Positions 15,573 to 22,733 of a DNA stretch of 61,103 bases are shown piece after piece; the first letter of the stretch is position 1; the number at the start of each line of letters is the position of its first letter. A model generated the notes under the pieces. It worked only from the letters and a program-made list of their open reading frames with translations. It ran no database searches and had not been told where the DNA came from. Made by a program: the position numbers and the translations under genes. The stretch lies in the NCBI RefSeq assembly GCF_000484695.1, contig NZ_AXVR01000029.1, positions 1-61,103 of the forward strand, written 5' to 3'. This DNA comes from Salinispora cortesiana. Its GTDB lineage: Bacteria > Actinomycetota > Actinomycetes > Mycobacteriales > Micromonosporaceae.

Positions 15573-16340
15573 GTGGGCTGGCGCAGTTTCGTGGCGGTCG
15601 GGGACAGCTTCACCGAGGGCCTGAACGACACGTACCCGGACGGCGGCTTTCGGGGCTGGGCTGACTTGGTGGCCTCCCGGCTCGCGGTGGAGGCCGGGTC
15701 GGAGTTCCGGTACGCGAACCTCGCAATTCGTGGCCGGCTCTTTCCCCGGGTGGTGGACGAGCAGGTTCCCGCCGCGTTGGCGATGCAGCCGGATCTGATC
15801 AGTTTCGCGGCAGGTGGGAACGACGTGCTGCGGCGAAGCTTCGACCCAGAAGACCTGATCGCGCGCTTCAACGACGTGGTGGGGCGGCTGCGTGCAGGCG
15901 GGGCCGACGTAGTCCTGTTCCGCTTCGCCGACGTCATGGCGCGCCTGCCCGGGCAGCGGCTGGTCGCCCCTCGAGTGCAGCTACTCAATCAGGCGGTTGG
16001 TGACACGGCGGAACGGCACGGCGCGATCCTGGTCGACCTGTACGCCGACGATACGTACCTGAATCCGATGCTGTGGAGCACCGACCGGCTGCATCTCTCC
16101 TCCGCCGGGCACCGGCGGGTGGCCGCCCAGGTGCTGACGGCGCTGGGGGTCAGCTGTGCCGAGGATTGGTTGTTGGCCCCGGAATGTCCGCTGCCCAAGC
16201 CGTGGCTGACGGCCCGCACCGACGACCTCCGTTGGGCCACCCAGCACCTGGCGCCCTGGCTCACGCGTCGCCTCACGGGTCGCAGCTCCGGCGATACGGT
16301 CACCGCCAAGCGCCCCATCCTGACCCGGTTGACGGACTGA
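15573..16340 (+). CDS. SGNH/GDSL hydrolase
   Basis: This 255-residue esterase/lipase-like protein carries the SGNH blocks: GDS near the start (Ser about 12, in VAVGDSFTEGL), block III GGND (FAAGGNDVLR) and the DRLHLSSAGHRR block with the catalytic His. There is no signal peptide, so it acts in the cytosol. The GTG at 15573 gives the family N-terminus and has GGAGGG close upstream. Homology does not extend into the 78 open codons before it. The substrate cannot be read from sequence. Standing alone, it ends before a long inverted repeat. Confidence 0.85.
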   Translation: MGWRSFVAVGDSFTEGLNDTYPDGGFRGWADLVASRLAVEAGSEFRYANLAIRGRLFPRVVDEQVPAALAMQPDLISFAAGGNDVLRRSFDPEDLIARFNDVVGRLRAGGADVVLFRFADVMARLPGQRLVAPRVQLLNQAVGDTAERHGAILVDLYADDTYLNPMLWSTDRLHLSSAGHRRVAAQVLTALGVSCAEDWLLAPECPLPKPWLTARTDDLRWATQHLAPWLTRRLTGRSSGDTVTAKRPILTRLTD

Positions 16341-16387
16341 CCGGCCCAGCGCTGTCCAGCGCGGACCACCGCGCCTGGTCGCTACCC

Positions 16388-16417
16388 GGTTGTGCCTCGG
16401 GAACCCGAGGCACAACC
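16388..16417. promoter_or_regulatory. 14-bp perfect inverted repeat upstream of the TetR gene
   Basis: GGTTGTGCCTCGGG and CCCGAGGCACAACC are separated by AA. It lies 48 nt after the hydrolase stop and 43 nt before the TetR start. It could be a terminator for the hydrolase gene or an operator for the TetR gene. The 2-nt spacer and the lack of a T tract favour a protein site, but an RNA hairpin with a slightly opened loop is possible. Confidence 0.6.
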
Positions 16418-16460
16418 CCGGCCACTGCACGCGGTGGAGTCTGCGGACTACGCTCTCCCC

Positions 16461-17081
16461 GTGACGGTGCAGCAGTCGCCCAGAGCGGCGAACGGCGATG
16501 TGGGCGGCGGCCGGCGTCGGTCCCGCAAGGAGGAGATCCTCGAGATCGCGGTCGGGCTGTTCGCTGCCCGGGGCTACCACGGTGTGTCAATGGACGACAT
16601 CGGCGCCGCCGCCGGGGTGACCGGTCCGGCGCTCTACCACCACTTCGCCGGCAAGGAGGCGATGTTGGTCGCCGCCTTGACCCCGGTCAGCGAAGGGCTG
16701 CTCACCGGCGGCCGGGAGCGGGCCGCCGCCCATCCCGACGATCCGCGCGCCGCACTGGAGTCGTTGATCGACTTTCATGTCGACTTCGCGCTGGCCCAGC
16801 CGGCGGTGATCGCCCTGCATCTGCATGAGCTGGACCGGTTGCCTGATCAACCGCGTCGCCGCATTCGCCGGCTCCAGCGGCTGTACGTCGAGGAGTGGGT
16901 CAGCGTGCTGACCGCGTCGCACCCGGGCTTGCCCGACAACGAGGCACGGGTGCTGGCCCACGCCGCCTTCGGCCTGATGAACTCGACCCCGTTCCTCGGC
17001 GGCGTGGTGGACCGGCAGCGCCGAGCCGAGCTGCTCCGGGGCGCGACGCTGGCTGCCCTGTTGGCACCGACAGCCCGCTGA
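16461..17081 (+). CDS. TetR-family regulator of the catabolic cluster
   Basis: This 206-residue repressor has an N-terminal TetR HTH (about 20-65, ILEIAVGLFAARGYHGVSMDDIGAAAGVTGPALYHHF in two blocks) and an all-helical ligand domain. TACGCT stands exactly 6 nt before the GTG at 16461, so the message is probably leaderless. The biotin carboxylase gene begins 126 nt downstream on the same strand, after a 14-bp palindrome. The setting (acyl-CoA carboxylase, HMG-CoA lyase, acyl-CoA dehydrogenase) points to an acyl-CoA-responsive repressor of leucine or branched-chain catabolism. Confidence 0.88.
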   Translation: MTVQQSPRAANGDVGGGRRRSRKEEILEIAVGLFAARGYHGVSMDDIGAAAGVTGPALYHHFAGKEAMLVAALTPVSEGLLTGGRERAAAHPDDPRAALESLIDFHVDFALAQPAVIALHLHELDRLPDQPRRRIRRLQRLYVEEWVSVLTASHPGLPDNEARVLAHAAFGLMNSTPFLGGVVDRQRRAELLRGATLAALLAPTAR

Positions 17082-17136
17082 GTATTGGGCCCGGGCCCGA
17101 GGTTGCCTCAGGCTGGATCGAGGGGCTGTGCCGCAC

Positions 17137-17150
17137 ACTGACTCGTCAGT
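17137..17150. promoter_or_regulatory. Candidate TetR operator before the biotin carboxylase gene
   Basis: ACTGACTCGTCAGT is a perfect 6-bp inverted repeat with a 2-bp centre, a size and form usual for TetR-family sites. It lies 57 nt before the ATG at 17208, in the promoter region between the TetR gene and the cluster. Confidence 0.5.
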
Positions 17151-17207
17151 AGCCGGGGTGGCATGGTTCCCTAGCTGTCCGTTCGACCCCGGGACGCTGG
17201 AGGAAAC

Positions 17208-18545
17208 ATGATCGAGTCACTGTTGGTCGTCAATCGGGGCGAAATCGCCCGCCGGATCATCCGGACTGCGAAGCGGCTCGGTGTCCGGGCGGTGGCGGTG
17301 CACTCAGAGGCAGACGCCGGCCTGCCGTTTGTGACCGAGGCCGACGAGGCGGTCTGTGTCGGTCCGGCGAACCCGGCGCAGAGCTACCGGAACGTCGAGG
17401 CGGTCCTCGCCGCCGCGAAGTCGACCGGTGCGCAGGCGATCCACCCTGGCTACGGCTTCCTGTCGGAGAACGCCGACTTCGCGCAGGCTGTCGCTTCGAG
17501 CGGGCTGCTCTGGGTCGGGCCCGGTCCGGACGCGATCACCGCGATGGGTGACAAGATCAATGCCCGGAATCTGATGGCGGCGGCCGGGGTGCCGGTCGCG
17601 CCGGGCACCACGGAGCCGGCGGCGGATCTTACTGCGGCGGTTAACGCGGCGGCGGAGATCGGCTACCCGGTGATGGTCAAGGCCGCCGCCGGCGGGGGCG
17701 GCATGGGCATGGGAATCGCGAACGACGAGGCCGCGCTCCGCACCGAGTATGACAAGGTACGCGCGTTCGCCGAGCGGATGTTCGGGGACGGATCCGTCCT
17801 GATCGAACGGTACTTCCCCCGGGTACGCCACGTCGAGGTGCAGATTCTCGGCCTGGCGGATGGCCGGGTGGTGGCGCTCGGCGAGCGCGAGTGCTCGGTG
17901 CAGCGACGGAACCAGAAGCTGGTCGAGGAGTCCCCCTCCCCGGCAGTCACCCCGGAGCTTCGGTCCCGTCTGCTGGCCGCGGCGGTGCGGGCCGGCGAGG
18001 CGGTCGGCTACCGCAACGCCGGCACGGTCGAATGCCTGCTCGACCCCACCACTGGCGAGTTCTTCTTCCTGGAGATGAACACGCGCCTGCAGGTTGAGCA
18101 CCCGGTCACCGAGCTGGTCTACGGGGTTGACCTGGTCGAGGAGCAGCTGCGGGTGGCCGCGGGGCTGCCGCCGACGTTCGACCCGGATGCCCTGACGCCG
18201 CGTGGGCACGCGATCGAGCTGCGGGTCAACGCCGAGGACCCGAAGCGTTTCCTGCCCGGACCGGGGGCGATCACCACCTGGACCGAGCCGACCGGCGAGG
18301 GCGTCCGCGTCGATTCGGGATATGTCGCCGGTAACACGGTGACCCCGTTCTACGACAGCCTGATGGCCAAGCTCATCGTCAGTGGCGTGGACCGCGCCGA
18401 AGCGATCAGTCGGGCGCGGGCCGCGGTGGCGCAGTTCCAGCTGGCCGGGCCGAAGAACAACCTGCCCTTCTTCGCCGAGCTGCTGGACAACCCGGAGTTC
18501 CTCTCCGGCGACTACGACACCGGCATCGTCTCCCGAATGCGCTGA
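17208..18545 (+). CDS. Biotin carboxylase subunit without carrier domain
   Basis: The 445-residue protein is a complete biotin carboxylase. It has an N-terminal VVNRGEIARRIIRT domain, an ATP-grasp centre with the glycine-rich lid KAAAGGGGMGMG, EMNTRLQVEHPVTE near the active site and a C-terminal domain. It ends there: no BCCP domain and no biotinylated MKM motif follow, whereas methylcrotonyl- and propionyl-CoA carboxylase alpha subunits are usually near 600-670 residues. GGAGG precedes the ATG. Together with the carboxyltransferase at 19865 it should carboxylate a branched acyl-CoA, but the biotin carrier must be encoded elsewhere. Confidence 0.93.
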   Translation: MIESLLVVNRGEIARRIIRTAKRLGVRAVAVHSEADAGLPFVTEADEAVCVGPANPAQSYRNVEAVLAAAKSTGAQAIHPGYGFLSENADFAQAVASSGLLWVGPGPDAITAMGDKINARNLMAAAGVPVAPGTTEPAADLTAAVNAAAEIGYPVMVKAAAGGGGMGMGIANDEAALRTEYDKVRAFAERMFGDGSVLIERYFPRVRHVEVQILGLADGRVVALGERECSVQRRNQKLVEESPSPAVTPELRSRLLAAAVRAGEAVGYRNAGTVECLLDPTTGEFFFLEMNTRLQVEHPVTELVYGVDLVEEQLRVAAGLPPTFDPDALTPRGHAIELRVNAEDPKRFLPGPGAITTWTEPTGEGVRVDSGYVAGNTVTPFYDSLMAKLIVSGVDRAEAISRARAAVAQFQLAGPKNNLPFFAELLDNPEFLSGDYDTGIVSRMR

Positions 18546-18586
18546 CCCACATCCGACCTCGGGCGGGTGCGCCCGGGTCGAGGTAT

Positions 18587-18620
18587 CGACCGCGGGGTCG
18601 GGGAGCTGACCCCGCGGTCG
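18587..18620. terminator. GC-rich hairpin after the biotin carboxylase gene
   Basis: GACCGCGGGGTC (18588-18599) pairs perfectly with GACCCCGCGGTC (18608-18619), plus one more flanking C-G pair, around an 8-nt loop. No T tract follows. It ends the transcript of the carboxylase gene or weakens read-through into the lyase gene. Confidence 0.7.
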
Positions 18621-18735
18621 GGTCGGGTTGGTCGCCGCGCTGCCCCGACTGTCGTGATCACGCGATCGACTCGGCCACGGCTGCGGGTGACATGCTGGGG
18701 GAGTCGGACCAGAGCGTGTCACAGTGAGGTGGCCC

Positions 18736-19656
18736 ATGGGTAGTATGCCGGGATTCGTGTCCATTCGGGAGGTTGGGCCGCGCGACGGGCTCCAGAACGA
18801 GGAGCCGATTCCGACCGAGGCGAAGGTAAGACTGCTCGATGCGCTCTCCCGGACCGGGGTGGGGCGGATCGAGGCGGTGTCCTTTGTGCACCCAAAGGCG
18901 ATCCCGCAGATGGCCGACGCCGACGAGGTGTGGCGGCGGGCGGAGCGGACCGAAGGGGTGCGCTACTCGGCACTGGTGCCGAACACGCGGGGTGCCCATC
19001 GCGCGTTGGCTGCCGGGTTCACCGAGATAGAGGTGGTGGTCTCCGCCAGCGACACCCACAACCGGCGCAACGTCAACCGCTCCACCGACGAGTCGCTGGA
19101 TGACATCGCCGAGTTGGTCGAGCTGCTCCACAACGCCGGTGCTCGGGCCGAGGTCATCGTCGCGACCAGCTTCGGCTGCCCGTACGAGGGGGATACTGAC
19201 CCCGCTCGGGTGGCCGGCATCGTGGACCGCGTGGTGCGCGACGGCGCCGACCGGGTGGCGTTTGGCGACACCACCGGCATGGCGACGCCCCGCCGGGTTC
19301 GCGAACTGGTGACGGCCGTACGTGATCGCGACGCAGCCGTGCCGGTGCTGATGCACTTCCACAACACCCGCGGCACCGCGTTGGCGAACCTGTTGACCGC
19401 CATCGAGCTGGGGGTCACCGAATTCGACGCGAGCGTCGGCGGCCTGGGTGGCTGCCCGTACGCGCCCGGGGCCAGCGGCAACCTGGCCACCGAGGAGGCC
19501 GTGCACTTGCTGCACGACATGGGTGTCGACACCGGTATCGACCTGGCCGCACTGATCGAGGTCGCCGAACTGGCTGAAGAACTGGTCGGCCGAAGCCTGC
19601 CCAGTGGCGTACTCCGGGCCGGCCCGCGGACCCGGCTGACTCCGCTGCCGGGCTGA
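18736..19656 (+). CDS. Hydroxymethylglutaryl-CoA lyase
   Basis: The 306-residue TIM-barrel enzyme splits 3-hydroxy-3-methylglutaryl-CoA to acetyl-CoA and acetoacetate, the last step of leucine breakdown. It carries the GPRDGLQNE loop for catalysis and metal binding, the FGDTTGMATPRRV strand, metal ligands in HFHNTRGTALAN, and the flexible GGLGGCPYAPGASGN loop with the catalytic Cys. GAGGTGG lies 4 nt before the ATG at 18736. A GTG at 18724 is a less likely start. It lies between the two carboxylase subunit genes. Confidence 0.92.
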   Translation: MGSMPGFVSIREVGPRDGLQNEEPIPTEAKVRLLDALSRTGVGRIEAVSFVHPKAIPQMADADEVWRRAERTEGVRYSALVPNTRGAHRALAAGFTEIEVVVSASDTHNRRNVNRSTDESLDDIAELVELLHNAGARAEVIVATSFGCPYEGDTDPARVAGIVDRVVRDGADRVAFGDTTGMATPRRVRELVTAVRDRDAAVPVLMHFHNTRGTALANLLTAIELGVTEFDASVGGLGGCPYAPGASGNLATEEAVHLLHDMGVDTGIDLAALIEVAELAEELVGRSLPSGVLRAGPRTRLTPLPG

Positions 19657-19678
19657 CTCCCTCGCCGGGCTGGTTCCC

Positions 19679-19712
19679 ACCACCGTGCGGTCGGCCCCGG
19701 CCGCACGGTGGT
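19679..19712. terminator. Hairpin after the HMG-CoA lyase gene
   Basis: ACCACCGTGCGG and CCGCACGGTGGT form a perfect 12-bp stem with a 10-nt loop. It lies 22 nt after the lyase stop. No T tract follows. Confidence 0.75.
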
Positions 19713-19785
19713 CGCTGCCGTGGCGCCGGATTGGTGTCCGAATCTGCCCGGTGCGGGCGGGCGGATGGTGGGCGTGGTGCGTTAC

Positions 19786-19802
19786 CCTAACGATCGTTCA
19801 GG
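19786..19802. promoter_or_regulatory. Candidate operator upstream of the carboxyltransferase gene
   Basis: CCTAACGATCGTTCAGG contains the perfect palindrome AACGATCGTT, with CCT and AGG flanks that nearly extend it. It lies 63 nt before the chosen start at 19865. The form fits a TetR-type site, but the bases differ from the palindrome at 17137, so one regulator need not serve both. Confidence 0.5.
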
Positions 19803-19864
19803 AAGGTTCGGTTGTGCACGTGAGTGCGCGCCGGACCGGGAGCGGCGGCACAGGAGGAGTCGGC

Positions 19865-21397
19865 GTGACGCTCGATGGTGAGGCGCTGGAGCAGCTACGC
19901 AAGCGGTCCCGGGCCGGTGGCGCGGACAAGTACCATGCGGCGAATGCCGCCAAGGGGAAGCTCTTCGCCCGGGAACGGGTCGCGTTCCTGGTTGACGAGG
20001 GATCGTTTGTTGAGGACGGGCTCTATGCCAACGCCCTGGCCGAGGGGTTGCCCGCCGACGGCGTAGTCACCGGGACCGCCACCATCGACGGCCGTCCGGT
20101 CTGTGTGATGGCCAACGACTCCACGGTCAAGGCCGGCAGCTGGGGCGCCCGGACCGTCGAAAAGATCATTCGGATCATCGAGCGTGCCTACGCGACCAAG
20201 GTTCCGATGGTCTACCTGGTCGACTCGGCCGGTGCCCGGATCACCGACCAGGTGGATCTGTTCCCCGGCCGGCGGGGCGCCGGAAAGATCTTCTGGAACC
20301 AGGTCCGCGCGTCTGGCTCGATTCCCCAGGTCTGTGCGCTCTTCGGGCCGAGCGCGGCCGGTGGGGCGTACATCCCGGCCTTCTGCGACGTGGTCGCCAT
20401 GGTCGAGGGAAACGCCAGCATGTACCTGGGCTCGGACCGGATGGTCGAGATGGTCACCGGAGAGCAGACGACACTGGAGGCGATGGGCGGGGCCCGGGTG
20501 CACTGCGCCGAGTCCGGCGTCGGCCACTTCCTCTGCCGGAGTGAGGCCGACGCCCTTGATGTCGTGCGGCGCTACCTGTCGTATCTGCCGACGAACTGGA
20601 CCCAGCAGCCGCCCCCGGCACCCGCGGTCGAAGCGCCGGCGAAGGTCGATCTGGCGGCGCTGGTACCGGCCAGCGAGCGGCAGGCGTTCGACATGCGTCG
20701 GTACGCGAAGGGGCTGCTCGACCAGGGGAGTTTCTTCGAGATCCAGGCGCTGTGGGCCAAGGAGCTGACCATCGGCTTCGGCCGGCTCAACGGCGAGGTC
20801 GTGGGCGTGGTCGGCAACAACTCGATGTTCAAGGGGGGCGTGCTCTTCGTCGACTCGGCCGACAAGGCGACGCGGTTCGTGCAGCTCTGTGACGCGTTCA
20901 ATGTGCCGCTGCTGTTCCTCTCCGACGTGCCGGGGTTCATGGTCGGCAGCGCGGTGGAGAAGCAGGGCATCATCCGGCACGGTGCCAAAATGATCACTGC
21001 GATCTCCGAGGCGACCGTACCCAAGATCTGCGTTGTGGTGCGCAAGGCCTACGGTGCCGGCCTCTACGCGATGGCCGGCCCCGGATTCGAGCCGGACGCC
21101 ACGATTGCCCTGCCGACCGCGAAGATCGCCGTGATGGGTGCAGAGGCGGCGGTAAACGCGGTCTACGCCAACAAGATCGCTGCTATCGGGGACGAGAGCG
21201 AGCGCGCCGCCTTTGTCGCTGCCCGGCGCGAGGAGTACGAGCAGGACATCGACGTCGTCCGGCTCGCCAGCGAACTGGTGGTTGACGCAATCGTGGAACC
21301 ACCCGAGCTGCGCGGTGAGTTGACTCGCCGGTTCGCCGCCGCCCGCGGCAAGGATCGCCACTTCGCCACCCGTCGGCACGGCGTCACCCCTGTCTGA
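19865..21397 (+). CDS. Acyl-CoA carboxylase carboxyltransferase (beta) subunit
   Basis: This 510-residue enzyme has two crotonase-like halves. N-terminal biotin-site motifs include SAGARITDQVDLFPGRRGAG and PSAAGGAYIPAFCD. The C-terminal CoA half has DVPGFMVGSAVEKQGIIRHG and AGLYAMAGPGFEPD. It transfers carboxyl from biotin to an acyl-CoA; with HMG-CoA lyase beside it, 3-methylcrotonyl-CoA is the likely substrate. The GTG at 19865 has AGGAGG 7 nt upstream. A GTG at 19814 with GGAAGG is an alternative start that adds 17 residues. The acyl-CoA dehydrogenase gene follows 58 nt later and is probably co-transcribed. Confidence 0.92.
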   Translation: MTLDGEALEQLRKRSRAGGADKYHAANAAKGKLFARERVAFLVDEGSFVEDGLYANALAEGLPADGVVTGTATIDGRPVCVMANDSTVKAGSWGARTVEKIIRIIERAYATKVPMVYLVDSAGARITDQVDLFPGRRGAGKIFWNQVRASGSIPQVCALFGPSAAGGAYIPAFCDVVAMVEGNASMYLGSDRMVEMVTGEQTTLEAMGGARVHCAESGVGHFLCRSEADALDVVRRYLSYLPTNWTQQPPPAPAVEAPAKVDLAALVPASERQAFDMRRYAKGLLDQGSFFEIQALWAKELTIGFGRLNGEVVGVVGNNSMFKGGVLFVDSADKATRFVQLCDAFNVPLLFLSDVPGFMVGSAVEKQGIIRHGAKMITAISEATVPKICVVVRKAYGAGLYAMAGPGFEPDATIALPTAKIAVMGAEAAVNAVYANKIAAIGDESERAAFVAARREEYEQDIDVVRLASELVVDAIVEPPELRGELTRRFAAARGKDRHFATRRHGVTPV

Positions 21398-21455
21398 CCC
21401 GGCCGCCCGGCGTCACGAGCGCCGGGGTGACCCATCCCCCTACCAGGAGGAACCC

Positions 21456-22610
21456 ATGGACTTTCGGCTCACCGAGGAGCACGAGGCGCTGCGGACGAGC
21501 GTCCGCGACCTCGCCCGGGAGGTTGTCGCTCCGGTCATCGCGGATCACTACGAGCAGCACACCTTCCCGTACGACGTCATTCGCCAGATGGGAAAGATGG
21601 GCCTGTTCGGCCTTCCTTTCCCGGAGGAGCACGGCGGAATGGGGGGTGACTACTTCGCGCTCTGCCTCGCGCTGGAGGAACTGGCCCGGATCGACTCCAG
21701 CGTGGCGATCACGCTCGAGGCGGCGGTCTCGCTCGGCGCTATGCCCATCTTCCGGTTCGGCACGGATGAGCAGCGGGCACGGTGGCTGCCGCGGCTACTC
21801 AACGGCACGGCACTGGCCGCGTTCGGGTTGACCGAGCCGGGCTTCGGCTCGGACGCCGGGGGGACGCAGACTCGGGCGGTACTCGATGAGTCGACGGACG
21901 AGTGGGTGATTAACGGGTCGAAGGCGTTTATCACCAACTCCGGGACCGACATCACCGATCTGGTCACCGTCGCGGCGGTCACCGGTACGAGGGCGGACGG
22001 CTCCAAAGAGCTGTCCACGATCATCGTGCCGACCGGAACCCCGGGCTTCACGGTGGCGCCGAGCTACTCCAAGGTGGGCTGGACGGCCTCCGACACCCAC
22101 GAGCTGACCTTCGATGACTGCCGGGTGCCGGCGGGGAACCTGCTCGGTGAGCGGGGCCGGGGCTTCGCGCAGTTCCTGCGGATTCTCGACGAGGGGCGGA
22201 TCGCGATCGCCGCGCTCGCCGTCGGGCTGGCCCAGGGCTGTGTGGACGAGTCGGTCCGGTACGCGAAGGAACGGCACGCCTTCGGCCGTCCGATCGGGGC
22301 CAATCAGGCAATTCAATTCAAGATTGCGGATATGGAGCTGCGGGTGCACACCGCTCGGCTGGCATACTACGACGCTGCGGCGCGGATGCTCGCCGGAGAA
22401 CCGTTCAAGCGTCAGGCAGCCATCGCCAAGCTGCACGCCAGCACCATCGCGGTTGACAACGCCCGGGACGCCACCCAGATCCACGGCGGATACGGCTTCA
22501 TGAACGAGTTCCCGGTGGCCCGCTTCTGGCGAGACGCCAAGATTCTGGAGATCGGTGAGGGTACCTCCGAGGTGCAGCGCATGATCATTGCTCGGGAGCT
22601 GGGGCTGTAG
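21456..22610 (+). CDS. Acyl-CoA dehydrogenase (short/branched-chain type)
   Basis: This 384-residue flavoenzyme has the standard three ACAD domains. It carries FGLTEPGFGSDAGG and FITNSG for FAD and substrate binding, ERHAFGRPIG, and the C-terminal IHGGYGFMNEFPV and EIGEGTSEVQR blocks. The Glu in GEGTSE sits at the catalytic-base position of the MCAD/SCAD branch; true isovaleryl-CoA dehydrogenases usually carry the base elsewhere. With the neighbours it should oxidise isovaleryl-CoA or related branched acyl-CoA. AGGAGG precedes the ATG. Confidence 0.93.
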   Translation: MDFRLTEEHEALRTSVRDLAREVVAPVIADHYEQHTFPYDVIRQMGKMGLFGLPFPEEHGGMGGDYFALCLALEELARIDSSVAITLEAAVSLGAMPIFRFGTDEQRARWLPRLLNGTALAAFGLTEPGFGSDAGGTQTRAVLDESTDEWVINGSKAFITNSGTDITDLVTVAAVTGTRADGSKELSTIIVPTGTPGFTVAPSYSKVGWTASDTHELTFDDCRVPAGNLLGERGRGFAQFLRILDEGRIAIAALAVGLAQGCVDESVRYAKERHAFGRPIGANQAIQFKIADMELRVHTARLAYYDAAARMLAGEPFKRQAAIAKLHASTIAVDNARDATQIHGGYGFMNEFPVARFWRDAKILEIGEGTSEVQRMIIARELGL

Positions 22611-22733
22611 CCGGACCGGGACGCTTCGTTGCCGGACTACTCGGCGGCATCGCTGTCGGGTATCGGCAGTGGCGCGTCAGTAGGGCGACGATGACCTGTC
22701 GACGAGCGTCGTTGATCCGTACCCTTCCTGGCC

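Noticed and set aside
17304..18764. Long minus-strand frame opposite the biotin carboxylase gene
   Set aside because: It is an antisense shadow in high-GC DNA; it has no start context or family motifs, while the plus strand encodes a full enzyme.
19895..21379. Long minus-strand frame opposite the carboxyltransferase gene
   Set aside because: Shadow of a well-defined gene; its composition (many His, Asp, Arg) is that of an antisense frame.
16461..22610. Natural-product biosynthetic cluster
   Set aside because: The carboxylase, lyase and dehydrogenase genes form a degradation pathway; no synthase genes are present.
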